Assembly: GCA_937873035.1 (NCBI GenBank)
Contig: CALMVA010000064.1
Span: 62,001 to 126,000 of the forward strand
Direction: 5' to 3'
DNA from: an uncultured Sphingomonadaceae bacterium
Lineage (GTDB): Bacteria > Pseudomonadota > Alphaproteobacteria > Sphingomonadales > Sphingomonadaceae
DNA: 64,000 bases
Shown: positions 26,638 through 34,944 of the stretch, piece after piece
Layout: each line of letters starts with the position of its first letter
How positions within the stretch are numbered: position 1 is the first letter of the stretch
The notes under the pieces: model-generated
What the model saw: only the letters and a program-made list of their open reading frames with translations
Told to the model about the DNA's origin: nothing
Databases searched by the model: none
Program-made: the position numbers and the translations under genes

Positions 26638-26818
26638 CTGCGACTCTCCTGTGTTTCAACAGCGTGGCAAGTAAATCACGAAAATTGCGCCTTGTCTCGC
26701 CTGGAATGTGGTCTTTGCGATGTTAGGCATATTCTGGCGGACAAGCCGTGCGGATTGCCTGTTTTGCTACGCTTGTGATTGGTTTTGATCGGCGATAGGC
26801 TCCACCGCAGGAGGCTGT

Positions 26819-27016
26819 ATGGAACCGCAATTGCTTCAATCCCGGTTGGAAAGCCTCAAGATCGAGCATCGTGATCTCGATGCTTCCATTGATGCGCTGG
26901 TGCAGGGGGGCGACACTGACCAGTTGCGGCTCGCCCGGATGAAGAAGCGCAAGCTTTCCCTGCGCGACGAGATCACCGCCATCGAATCCCAACTGATCCC
27001 TGACATCATTGCCTGA
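26819..27016 (+). CDS. YdcH family protein (DUF465), second copy
   Basis: A 65-residue helical protein starting at ATG 26819 with an excellent AGGAGG 6 bases upstream. Seen: EHRDLDASIDALVQGG followed by QLRLARMKKRKLSLRDEI, the DUF465 pattern. It is less charged at the start than the copy at 26482. It is followed by the DUF1465 gene on the same strand after 59 bases. Confidence 0.85.
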   Translation: MEPQLLQSRLESLKIEHRDLDASIDALVQGGDTDQLRLARMKKRKLSLRDEITAIESQLIPDIIA

Positions 27017-27075
27017 CCGCGCGTTAACACCGTTTAGGGGTGTTGTGCGGCTGCGTCTGTTGGCATGAAGCAGCC

Positions 27076-27537
27076 ATGGACGCGGACACAACGACCGAGA
27101 CTGAAATTACGGCGAAGGTCATAGATTCACTCTATGTCGAGGCGATGGTGCTCGCGGATGACGCGCGCGCCTATTTTGACAATTTCAGCCGTGAAGAGCG
27201 TGAAGGACTGGGGCCCGTTTCCCGCGTTGCCTTCAGTTGCGAAGCATTGAAGGTCACGACGCGGCTTATGCACGTCATCGCGTGGCTTTTGGCCCGCAAG
27301 GCGCATTTCAACGGTGAGAGCGGGCAGGGCTTCCCGAACGCGTCAGACGGATTGGGCGTTGTGGCGCATACCGATGATTTGACGCTGACGACCTTGCCAA
27401 CATCGGCTCGCAGCCGGATCGCAGCGAGCATTGATCTGTATGATCGTGTCTTGCGGCTTGACGGGCGCCTGCGTGAAGTCCGTGCAAATGTGAGCCCCGC
27501 GCGTGACTTGATGCAGCAACTGGCGCGGTCATTTTAG
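27076..27537 (+). CDS. DUF1465 family protein (RcdA-like)
   Basis: A 153-residue helical protein. The sequence SLYVEAMVLADDARAYFDNF then LMHVIAWLLARKAHFNGE matches DUF1465, the family that includes Caulobacter RcdA, an adaptor that helps ClpXP degrade the cell-cycle regulator CtrA. The cckA gene, which controls CtrA, lies 23 kb away in the same window. Adaptor function here is inferred from the family only. ATG 27076 is chosen; frame extension to 27040 lacks homology. Confidence 0.78.
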   Translation: MDADTTTETEITAKVIDSLYVEAMVLADDARAYFDNFSREEREGLGPVSRVAFSCEALKVTTRLMHVIAWLLARKAHFNGESGQGFPNASDGLGVVAHTDDLTLTTLPTSARSRIAASIDLYDRVLRLDGRLREVRANVSPARDLMQQLARSF

Positions 27538-27587
27538 ACCTTGCGGCGTGTTCGGTTGAGATGGCCTCAAACCCGCGCCTGAAATCA

Positions 27588-27690
27588 CCTAGAGCGATTT
27601 CGAGTGAGGTGGGAACACCGAACGGCTCGGAAATCGCGGAAAACAGACAAGCTAGAGCGTGGTTTTGATTTCATCAAAACCACGCTCTAG
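27588..27690 (-). repeat. Dispersed intergenic repeat, copy 2 (inverted relative to copy 1)
   Basis: About 103 bases matching 18413-18511 in reverse complement, about 80% by eye with a few single-base gaps. This copy keeps a perfect 18-bp hairpin at one end (27652-27690). It fills the space between the convergent DUF1465 and JmjC genes and supplies the last bases of the JmjC gene, including its stop codon. Confidence 0.82.
27652..27690. terminator. Perfect 18-bp hairpin between convergent genes
   Basis: CTAGAGCGTGGTTTTGAT pairs with ATCAAAACCACGCTCTAG around loop TTC. The outermost CTAG on the right contains the TAG stop of the JmjC gene. The hairpin lacks a clear T tract, so it may slow polymerase or protect 3' ends rather than act as a classical terminator. 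Confidence 0.6.
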
Positions 27691-28535
27691 TTCCCTGACA
27701 GGCCCAGTCGTCGCAAGGCGCGAAAGGCGTAGGCTTTGGCATAATTTTGATGCGGGTAGCGGCCCGGAGCCGCAGGTTTAAGACCCAAGCGTCGCACGAC
27801 ATGGTTGAACCCGCGTGCATCGGCTTCCCGATAGCTCCAGTGCGAGCGCCAGGTGACGGACATGGAAATCGACAATTCTGTGCCGACCTTCACCCAATGC
27901 GGTGATTTGACCGGCACATAAACGGCCTCGCCGGGGGCAAGGGGAAACGCGCTGCCCTTGCGCGCAAACTCATCACGCCACACGAGATTGCGGTGGCCAC
28001 CCATGTGGTAACGCTCATGATCCACATCGGACAAAAGCTCATCGTCCACGCTTGGGAACACGGTCATTGTCTTGTGCCCACGGATTTGGAGCAGAATATT
28101 GTGCTCCGGGTCCATGTGATAGGGCGTCACAGCGTTGGGCGACGAAACGAAGATGAAGCCCTGCAAGGTAAGCATTGGCCCCGTGAGCGGCTCTACAAGC
28201 GCGCGCAATGGGGCGAGGGTTTCCTGCAAGAGTGCGGCATAGGCCGGATCATTCTCGATCCACTTGAGCACCATCCACGAGTTATTCTCTTCAATCGAAC
28301 GGATTGTCTGCTCGATCGACAAGCCGTTGCCCGGCACCGCGTTCGGATCGACGCCGACGGGCAGGTTTCCACTATTATATTCGACGTGCGCCGGATTGAT
28401 GGTGGCCGCGAGCCGGGCCAATGCTTCAAGCTCCAGCATTGGATGTGCGGAAATGTTATGCGCCAGTTTCCCCGCCCGTTCGGGGTAGAGAGAGCGAAAT
28501 CGCTCAAGCGAAGCAGTGTCGAACGCGTTGCTCAT
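27687..28535 (-). CDS. JmjC/cupin-8 domain protein
   Basis: A 282-residue protein with a predicted Fe(II)/2-oxoglutarate-type cupin fold. The metal-binding H-x-D is visible in TPYHMDPEHNILLQIRGHKTM, and the distal His may be in VPVKSPHWVKVG. The region between has VDHERYHMGGH, and the end is basic (FRALRRLGLSGN). Such proteins hydroxylate proteins or small molecules; the target here is unknown. ATG 28535 is one base after the upstream stop with GGGTGAG as binding site. It is the last gene of a three-gene operon. Confidence 0.82.
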   Translation of the reverse strand: MSNAFDTASLERFRSLYPERAGKLAHNISAHPMLELEALARLAATINPAHVEYNSGNLPVGVDPNAVPGNGLSIEQTIRSIEENNSWMVLKWIENDPAYAALLQETLAPLRALVEPLTGPMLTLQGFIFVSSPNAVTPYHMDPEHNILLQIRGHKTMTVFPSVDDELLSDVDHERYHMGGHRNLVWRDEFARKGSAFPLAPGEAVYVPVKSPHWVKVGTELSISMSVTWRSHWSYREADARGFNHVVRRLGLKPAAPGRYPHQNYAKAYAFRALRRLGLSGN

Positions 28536-28536
28536 T

Positions 28537-29688
28537 TTACTCACCCTGTTTGTCCGCACCGCCTGAAGACGATAGCGACTTGATATTGCCCCACAGAATT
28601 TCTGCGGACCGTGCCGCCCCGAAGGCGAGCCTTGCGCGCCAGCCGCGGCGGGCAAGGGCAACACGAACCATATCCCGTCGTTCCATCCAGAGGCTGTTTA
28701 TCATCGGATGGTTTTCGACTGCGCAGCTATCCATCCACGCAAAGGCGGGATCATTGAGCTTGGTCAAATTCGCCTTTTCGATGAGAACGCCCGGCGAATA
28801 GCGGGCAAAGGCTTCATCATAGGCAATCTTGAAGGAGAAGGCGCCGGGCGGGGCGAGAAAATTGACGAGCATCGCAATCGTCTGGTCGGCAACCTTCAGC
28901 CGAAGCATTTCTGCACGACCACGCGCCAGGGCCTCTGCCAGTGCATCACGAAAAAAGGCTTGCGTCGCGCCGCCACGGGCAAGAGCGGAGCCGCGCTCCC
29001 CCTTCCAGCCAGAGGCTTCAAGCGCGAGAAATGCGTCAATCCACTCAGAGATGTCGTCAGCGCCGGTTGATCGCTCGCACCGAACGGGGCCGATGTCGTC
29101 CAGCCGCTTTTCAAGTCGTCCGATTTCCTTGCGCTTTTTCTTGCGAACCGCGGCTTCCCAATAGCCTTCGGGCGTGCGTCCCCATTTCATGAGCGCGCGG
29201 GAGTAGGTGTGGACGATGACAGGCTTGCGCTTGAGGCTCAGCAAGGCTTGGGTTGCGCTGGCCCCGTGCGGCATTTCGCTGAAATAGTAAGCAGGGGGCG
29301 CGCCGGGTGTCGCATCAAGATGCTTGAAAAGCGCCTGCCACGCATCAGTTTCCATATCTTTGCGGATCAGTGGCAGCCCAAGGAATTGGTGGTGATGCAG
29401 CCAATTCTGCCACGCGGCGAGCGGCCAGCGGCCATAGCGGCCATCCTTGTGGAGCAGAAAAATGGCGTCCAGCCTGTCGCCGGTCAGCCGCACAGCAAAG
29501 GCCGTCAAGCTTTTCGGGCGGGGAAGGTGCCGCACCCCAGCTTCGACAAACCAGCGTTCCGCAAAACTATTGGGTTCGGCCGCCGCATCCGCCAGTTCAT
29601 CCCATTCTATGGCAAGGGATACGGGAAGATCGGCGGGATCAATTCGTTCGACTGTCGCCGCCCCTGAAGTGCAGGGCAGGGCTGCCAT
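28537..29688 (-). CDS. GNAT-fold acyltransferase (BioF2/CelD-like)
   Basis: A 383-residue protein resembling the double-GNAT acetyltransferase_6 (BioF2-like) family found in exopolysaccharide loci. Seen: IEWDELADAAAEPNSFAERW at the start of the first GNAT half, the basic helix AAVRKKKRKEIGRLEKRL (~180-197), and the second half with MLRLKVADQTIAMLVNF and FSFKIAYDEAFARYSPGVLIEKANL, where the acyl-CoA or aminoacyl donor site lies. Its ATG overlaps the deacetylase stop (TGATG), so translation is coupled. Confidence 0.82.
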   Translation of the reverse strand: MAALPCTSGAATVERIDPADLPVSLAIEWDELADAAAEPNSFAERWFVEAGVRHLPRPKSLTAFAVRLTGDRLDAIFLLHKDGRYGRWPLAAWQNWLHHHQFLGLPLIRKDMETDAWQALFKHLDATPGAPPAYYFSEMPHGASATQALLSLKRKPVIVHTYSRALMKWGRTPEGYWEAAVRKKKRKEIGRLEKRLDDIGPVRCERSTGADDISEWIDAFLALEASGWKGERGSALARGGATQAFFRDALAEALARGRAEMLRLKVADQTIAMLVNFLAPPGAFSFKIAYDEAFARYSPGVLIEKANLTKLNDPAFAWMDSCAVENHPMINSLWMERRDMVRVALARRGWRARLAFGAARSAEILWGNIKSLSSSGGADKQGE

Positions 29689-30713
29689 CAGTCTTTCCCC
29701 AGTTCCTCTATCAGCTCGGCATAGCGGACAGGCGCAATGCGGCGACGGGAAAACTCGTTGAATACGTCATCCCACCAGTTCCAAAATGCCGCGAGTTCTG
29801 CCTCGTTGCGGACATAGGGCGTGAAGCCTGGCACGACAGAGGGTGTGTGGAAGGAGAGGCTGAAGATGTCGATGCCCTCTCCATCCAGCACGGCGATTGC
29901 CTCCAGCGCGGCCTTGATCGGCGTTCCTTCCGGTGTCAGCGGCACGCGGGAGAGGAGGCCGGTGCGCGCATAGGTGCCATGAAGCGGCAGATATTTGTAA
30001 ATGGCGGGTATATTGCGCAAAACGCCCGTCCAGCCCGCCGTCAGCGGCAGCTCGATTATTCCTTCGGGCGTTTTCCAGGGCCATGCCGGGCAATCCGAAA
30101 AGTCAGGACCGCCCTGTGCGTGATAATCAAACAGCGCACGCACGGAAACGTCCATGCGGTAGCCTTGTTCTGCGAGCAACGTCATTGTCTGCTCACCCAG
30201 GCCATAGCGCCCGGCCCGATACACCGTCGGCCGCACGCCAGTGGCGTGTTCGATCTGCCGGGTCAGATTGGCGAGCTTTTGGCGCTGAAGTTCAACTGGC
30301 AGGTTGCCCGTGAAACTGTTCACGTCGCTGACCGCCTCATCAAATGGCGGGTTCACCCATGGGTGAAGCTGCGTGCCGATGTCGCAGGCGCCGGCGCCTG
30401 CCATTTCCCGCATGATCGCCGCACTGGCAGCATTGGCGACGACCGGATAATCGCACAGATAGACCGGCGTCGCACCGGCATCGTTAAACCGATGTGTCGT
30501 TTCAGGCAGCGCGGCGATGGCGGAAGTTGATGTCGCCTCGCGCTGGAACTGCGCTGACCAGTCAAATTCTTCCTCGGCATCCGCAAAAATAATGAACCGG
30601 CGACCAAAGTCCGTCGTTGGGCGCAGCCTCGCGCCCGCCGCAATGGGCTGTTCACCCACGCGGCCTTGCGCGCCAGACGCGTCTTTCCGCTCTGCTTCCG
30701 CTTCCATTCCCAT
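29688..30713 (-). CDS. Polysaccharide deacetylase family protein (WalW-like)
   Basis: A 341-residue predicted metal-dependent deacetylase of carbohydrate N-acetyl groups. Residues ~35-300 form the NodB-like barrel: RRFIIFADAEEEFDW supplies the metal and catalytic acidic residues, and DIGTQLHPWVNPP resembles the second metal motif with a histidine. YRAGRYGLGEQTM and IELPLTAGW follow. No signal peptide is seen, so it is cytosolic unless the start is wrong. It heads the operon with the GNAT and JmjC genes and diverges from recO across 67 bases. Confidence 0.83.
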   Translation of the reverse strand: MGMEAEAERKDASGAQGRVGEQPIAAGARLRPTTDFGRRFIIFADAEEEFDWSAQFQREATSTSAIAALPETTHRFNDAGATPVYLCDYPVVANAASAAIMREMAGAGACDIGTQLHPWVNPPFDEAVSDVNSFTGNLPVELQRQKLANLTRQIEHATGVRPTVYRAGRYGLGEQTMTLLAEQGYRMDVSVRALFDYHAQGGPDFSDCPAWPWKTPEGIIELPLTAGWTGVLRNIPAIYKYLPLHGTYARTGLLSRVPLTPEGTPIKAALEAIAVLDGEGIDIFSLSFHTPSVVPGFTPYVRNEAELAAFWNWWDDVFNEFSRRRIAPVRYAELIEELGKD

Positions 30714-30780
30714 CCGAGGTTCCTTACGCGCTCCACGCTAAGGATTTGCTAATCCCGAAGACAATCCGCACTAGGTATGC

Positions 30781-31383
30781 GTGATTGTGAAAACGCCCGC
30801 CATTATCTGCGCTAATCGTGCTCATGGGGAGCATGGTGCCATTGTCCGCGCGATGACGCCAGAACTTGGGTTAGTCGCAGGCTATGTTCGCGGTGCAAAA
30901 TCTCGCACCATGCGACCAGTATTGATCGCCGCGAACGAAGTGATGGCTGAATATCGCTTTCGTGTGGAGGGGCAATTGCCGGGTATGGCGGTGGAGCCCA
31001 TCAAATCGCGTGCCCCGCTTTTTGCAGAGGCACTTGCCGCGTCTGCACTGGAATGGGTCACAGCGCTCACGGCCAGCGCCTTGCCAGAAGCGCACCCATA
31101 TCCTGCCATTTACGCTGCACTTGATGGCGTGGTTTCGGCCGTGGAAATGGCGCCAAGCGCGCGGCGCTGGGCGGGAGCAATCGGCGCTTATGAGCGGCTC
31201 GTTATGCGCTCGCTGGGCTATGGTGGCGAGATGCAGGCTATGGCGGACGACTGGAACGCGGTGCTCGCCACCCTGCAACTCAACGGTGTTTATCTTGCAC
31301 GGCATATTCTTGCAGATCGCAAGGCTGACATCCTCGTCGCGCGCGAGAGAATGGTTGCGCGACTTAAAAGGGCAGTTGCGTAA
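30781..31383 (+). CDS. recO: DNA repair protein RecO
   Basis: Mediates RecA loading in the RecFOR pathway. It has 200 residues, against about 240 in E. coli. The N-terminal OB-fold segment reads [35 protein letters not shown], a good match to RecO. The helical C-terminus is shorter and has no zinc-finger cysteines. The start is GTG 30781; the preceding sequence has no better start. It is followed 48 bases later by leuB. Confidence 0.88.
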   Translation: MIVKTPAIICANRAHGEHGAIVRAMTPELGLVAGYVRGAKSRTMRPVLIAANEVMAEYRFRVEGQLPGMAVEPIKSRAPLFAEALAASALEWVTALTASALPEAHPYPAIYAALDGVVSAVEMAPSARRWAGAIGAYERLVMRSLGYGGEMQAMADDWNAVLATLQLNGVYLARHILADRKADILVARERMVARLKRAVA

Positions 31384-31430
31384 TCGCGCACTTCGCGCCA
31401 TTTGCCCCGGCGAAACGGAGATTACAGACG

Positions 31431-32474
31431 ATGCTCGTTGCGCTGATGCCCGGAGATGGAATTGGACCTGAAGTCATCGCTCAGGCACGTCGCGTGCTTG
31501 ATGCACTGGCCATTCAGGGGTTGGCTTTTGAGGAGGGCCTGGTTGGTGGGGCGGCCTATAAGGCAGTGGGACATCCCTTGCCGCCTGAAACGCTCGACCT
31601 TGGCAGGCGTGCCGATGCCATTCTTTTTGGCGCGGTGGGTGATCCTGATTGCGATAATTTTGAACGCCATCTTCGCCCGGAACAGGCGATTCTTGGAATT
31701 CGCAAGGCGCTGGGCCTGTTTGCCAATCTGCGCCCTGCCAAGCTGTTCAAGGAACTGGCCGACGCATCTGCGCTGCGCCCTGAAGTTGCGACGCAGATCG
31801 ATATGGTCATTGTACGCGAGTTGAATGGCGACGTGTATTTTGGCGAAAAGGGCCATCGCAAGACGGCCAGTGGCCAGCGCGAAGGCTATGACGTCATGTC
31901 CTATAATGAGGATGAAGTCCGCCGCATCGCCCGCGTTGGCTTTGAAACGGCGCGTGCTCGCAAGGGCAAGCTGTGCTCGGTCGACAAGGCGAACGTGCTG
32001 GAAACCTCGCAGCTTTGGCGCGATGTGATGATCGAGACGGCCAAGGATTATCCCGATATTGAGCTGACGCATATGTATGTCGACAACGCTGCCATGCAGC
32101 TTGTTCGCAATCCCGGCCAGTTCGACGTGATCGTGACGGGCAATTTGTTCGGCGACATTCTCTCTGACCAAGCGAGTATGTGCGCCGGGTCAATCGGGAT
32201 GCTGCCGTCAGCCGCGCTCGATTCCAGCAAGAAGGGGCTTTACGAGCCGATTCATGGTTCAGCGCCTGATATTGCAGGACAGGGCAAGGCAAATCCGCTG
32301 GCGACGATCCTGTCGGCAGCCATGATGCTGCGTTATTCGCTGGGGCAGCCTGAAGCCGCGGATCGCATCGAAGCCGCCGTTGCTGCGGCGCTTGCGAATG
32401 GCGCGCGCTCGCCCGATCTTGGCGGCTCCATGACAACCGAACAGATGGGAGACGCGGTTCTCACGGTTCTCTAA
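31431..32474 (+). CDS. leuB: 3-isopropylmalate dehydrogenase
   Basis: Third enzyme of leucine synthesis: NAD-dependent oxidative decarboxylation. It has 347 residues. Seen: [14 protein letters not shown] at the start, [16 protein letters not shown] with substrate-binding arginines, [29 protein letters not shown], and [20 protein letters not shown] with the metal-binding aspartates. GGAG lies about 10 bases before ATG 31431. It precedes metZ by 75 bases. Confidence 0.96.
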   Translation: MLVALMPGDGIGPEVIAQARRVLDALAIQGLAFEEGLVGGAAYKAVGHPLPPETLDLGRRADAILFGAVGDPDCDNFERHLRPEQAILGIRKALGLFANLRPAKLFKELADASALRPEVATQIDMVIVRELNGDVYFGEKGHRKTASGQREGYDVMSYNEDEVRRIARVGFETARARKGKLCSVDKANVLETSQLWRDVMIETAKDYPDIELTHMYVDNAAMQLVRNPGQFDVIVTGNLFGDILSDQASMCAGSIGMLPSAALDSSKKGLYEPIHGSAPDIAGQGKANPLATILSAAMMLRYSLGQPEAADRIEAAVAAALANGARSPDLGGSMTTEQMGDAVLTVL

Positions 32475-32487
32475 GATGCCGCCGTCC

Positions 32488-32509
32488 ACACCGCTCATTT
32501 TTTGCGGTG
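32488..32509 (+). promoter_or_regulatory. Hairpin in the metZ leader
   Basis: CACCGC (32489-32494) pairs with GCGGTG (32504-32509) across a T-rich 9-base loop in the 75-base gap between leuB and metZ. It lacks a trailing T run, so it is not a standard terminator. A SAM-responsive element was considered because metZ is often riboswitch-controlled in alphaproteobacteria, but the conserved core was not found. Confidence 0.25.
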
Positions 32510-32549
32510 CGGATTGACCTTCCGGGCGTTCCCGCTGCAAAGCGGCTTC

Positions 32550-33758
32550 ATGAAGAAGACAACCGGCCAAAACCGCGCGATCACAACCAAATGGCGGCCT
32601 GCGACGCAGGCCGTTCGCGGTGGCACCTGGCGTTCAGAACATGGCGAAACATCTGAGGCGCTGTTCCTCACATCGGGCTATACCTATGACACGGCAGAGA
32701 GCGTAGCAGCGCGTTTTGCAGGTGAAGAAACGGGCATGACATATTCCCGGCTTCAGAACCCGACAGTCGAAATGCTCGAAGAGCGCATTGCCCTGATGGA
32801 AGGTGCGGACGCCGTTCGCTGTCAGGCAACCGGCATGGCGGCGATGACGGCGGCGCTCTTGTGCCAGCTTCAACAGGGCGACCATGTTGTCGCGGCGCGC
32901 GCGGCGTTTGGGTCGTGCCGCTGGTTGACGGACAGCCTGTTGCCCAAATTCGGCATTACGACGACGATGATCGACAGCCGCGACAATGACCAGTGGCAGG
33001 CTGCGATTCAGCCGAACACCAAGGTCTTCTTTTTTGAAACGCCCGCCAACCCGACGATGGACATTGTCGATATGGGCTATGTGTGCGGGCTGGCGAAGGC
33101 GCACGGCATTACCACCGTGGTTGACAATGCCTTTGCAACCGCAGCGTTGCAGCGGCCGATGGATTTCGGCGCGGATGTTGTCGCCTATTCCGCCACCAAG
33201 ATGATGGATGGGCAGGGGCGCGTCCTTGCGGGGGCGGTTGCGGGCAGCCATGAGTTCATCAACGACAAGCTGTTGCCGTTCCAGCGCAATACCGGCCCCA
33301 ATCTTGCACCCTTCAACGCATGGGTGGTTCTAAAGGGTCTGGAAACGCTTGATCTGCGCATCCGTCGCCAGTCGGAAAATGCGCTTGCGGTTGGCAAGTT
33401 CATGGAAAGTCGCGTTGCCAGGATGCTGCATCCGGGCCTCCCCAGCCACCCGCAACATAATCTTGCGATGACGCAGATGTCGGCCTGTGGCCCCATTTTC
33501 TCATTCATCGTGGATGGTGGCCAGAAGCAGGCAATGGCCCTGCTCAACGCCCTTCAACTGATCGATATTTCGAACAATATCGGCGACGCGCGCTCGCTGA
33601 TGACGCATCCGGCTTCGACGACGCATTATGGCGTTGGCCCGGAGGCGCGTGCCGAAATGGGCGTTGAAGATGGGATGCTCCGCCTCAATGTCGGTTTGGA
33701 AGATCCACAAGACTTGATCGAAGACATCGATCAGGCTCTGCGCGCGGTCGGGCTGTGA
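32550..33758 (+). CDS. metZ: O-succinylhomoserine sulfhydrylase
   Basis: PLP enzyme that makes homocysteine from O-succinylhomoserine and sulfide, in methionine synthesis. It has 402 residues. The PLP-binding lysine is in VAYSATKMMDGQGR, with the usual TYSRLQNPTVEMLEERIALM and FFFETPANPTMDIVD blocks. The start MKKTTGQNRAITTKWRPATQ is typical for alphaproteobacterial MetZ, so ATG 32550 is chosen over a TTG at 32502. Its stop overlaps the apaG GTG start (GTGA). Confidence 0.94.
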   Translation: MKKTTGQNRAITTKWRPATQAVRGGTWRSEHGETSEALFLTSGYTYDTAESVAARFAGEETGMTYSRLQNPTVEMLEERIALMEGADAVRCQATGMAAMTAALLCQLQQGDHVVAARAAFGSCRWLTDSLLPKFGITTTMIDSRDNDQWQAAIQPNTKVFFFETPANPTMDIVDMGYVCGLAKAHGITTVVDNAFATAALQRPMDFGADVVAYSATKMMDGQGRVLAGAVAGSHEFINDKLLPFQRNTGPNLAPFNAWVVLKGLETLDLRIRRQSENALAVGKFMESRVARMLHPGLPSHPQHNLAMTQMSACGPIFSFIVDGGQKQAMALLNALQLIDISNNIGDARSLMTHPASTTHYGVGPEARAEMGVEDGMLRLNVGLEDPQDLIEDIDQALRAVGL

Positions 33759-34156
33759 TCGCGTCGCTCTTTCCTTATGTGGAGGAAACGCGCGGTTTTA
33801 TCGTGCGTGTCTCGGTCAACTATCTGCCAGAACAGTCGCAGCCACAGGGCGGGCGCTGGTTCTGGGCCTATCACATCCGCATTGAAAATGCGGGCGAGAT
33901 GGCTGCACAATTACTCACCCGCCGCTGGGAAATCCGTGATGCGCGCGGTGCCGTGCACATTGTGGAAGGTGAGGGTGTGGTTGGCGAGCAGCCTGTGCTG
34001 AAACCGGGCGCAGCTTACGACTATGTATCGGGTTGCCCGCTTCAGACGCCCTCTGGCTCGATGGTCGGCAGCTATCAGATGATCGGTGAAGATGGTTCGC
34101 GCTTTGATATCGCCATTCCGCGTTTTGATCTGCGGGCGCCGGTGGTGAACGGATGA
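33755..34156 (+). CDS. apaG: ApaG domain protein
   Basis: A 133-residue beta-sandwich protein. Seen: VRVSVNYLPEQSQP, FWAYHIRIENAG, LLTRRWEIRDA, VVGEQPVLKPGAAYDYVSGCPL and GSMVGSYQM, all characteristic of ApaG. The biochemical role is unclear; bacterial ApaG has been linked to cobalt resistance and pyrophosphate binding. It starts at GTG 33755 inside the metZ stop and ends overlapping the LysR gene by ATGA. Confidence 0.93.
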   Translation: MIASLFPYVEETRGFIVRVSVNYLPEQSQPQGGRWFWAYHIRIENAGEMAAQLLTRRWEIRDARGAVHIVEGEGVVGEQPVLKPGAAYDYVSGCPLQTPSGSMVGSYQMIGEDGSRFDIAIPRFDLRAPVVNG

Positions 34157-34944
34157 AGCGCACGCTTCTTCCCTTGAATGGCCTGCGTGTGTTTGATGCG
34201 GCGGCGCGGCATCTGAGTTTCACGCGCGCGGCGGACGAGCTTGCGGTGACGCCCGCCGCCGTCGGCCAGCAAATCAGGGCGCTTGAAGATGTTCTGGGTG
34301 TCGTGTTGTTCCGGCGCACGCCCAAGGGGCTGGAATTGACGCCGGAGGCCGAAAATGGGCTTGAGGCGTTGCGTGCAGGCTTTCTTCAGTTTGAAGAGTC
34401 GGTGCGCGCCATGCAGGCGGGTCAATCCTCCAAGGCGCTGACGATTGCCGCCCCCCGCGATTTTACAGCCAAATGGCTTGCGCCGCGTCTTGCAGCCTTT
34501 GGCCGGGCCGAAACAGACACCCGCTTTGTCATCGTGTCAGCAGAAACGGCACCCGAATTTACCGAAGCCAACCTTGATCTTGCGATCATCTGGGCGGATG
34601 GCCCCGGCGGGCACGAAGGCATCAAGCTGGCCGATGGCGCAATGGTTGCGGTGCGCGCGCCTGAGGGCAATGGAAGCGATGCCGTTATTTCATGGCCTGG
34701 CTGCGATCATGAGGATGGCAGCACGTTGCGCGTTGGCGATGCCGGGCTTGCGATTGAGGCCGCTGCAAGCGGTTTTGGCCATGCATATGTTCCTGCGTTG
34801 CTCGCGCAGGCTGACATCGCGGCTGGCCGCGTGGCAGCGGATGCCGAGGCGACGCCTTGTGAAAAAGCTTATTGGCTGGTCGCCCCCTTGCCGCAATGGC
34901 GGCAGAAAAAGGTCAAAGCACTCGTCGACGCGCTATCGGCCTAA
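34153..34944 (+). CDS. LysR-family transcriptional regulator (GcvA-like)
   Basis: A 263-residue regulator. The N-terminal winged helix reads LPLNGLRVFDAAARHLSFTRAADELAVTPAAVGQQIRALE, typical of the GcvA subgroup. The effector domain starts near residue 95 (ALTIAAPRDFTAKWLAPRLAAF) and is shorter than usual (~165 residues). It is coupled to apaG by ATGA and meets the convergent purN gene with a 4-base overlap. Its target and ligand are unknown. Confidence 0.88.
   Translation: MKRTLLPLNGLRVFDAAARHLSFTRAADELAVTPAAVGQQIRALEDVLGVVLFRRTPKGLELTPEAENGLEALRAGFLQFEESVRAMQAGQSSKALTIAAPRDFTAKWLAPRLAAFGRAETDTRFVIVSAETAPEFTEANLDLAIIWADGPGGHEGIKLADGAMVAVRAPEGNGSDAVISWPGCDHEDGSTLRVGDAGLAIEAAASGFGHAYVPALLAQADIAAGRVAADAEATPCEKAYWLVAPLPQWRQKKVKALVDALSA

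Noticed and set aside
32475-32549. SAM-II riboswitch before metZ
   Set aside because: GATTGACC and TGCAA resemble parts of the motif, but the P1 pairing and the downstream GCTAAA strand are missing, and the start codon leaves no room for the pseudoknot.
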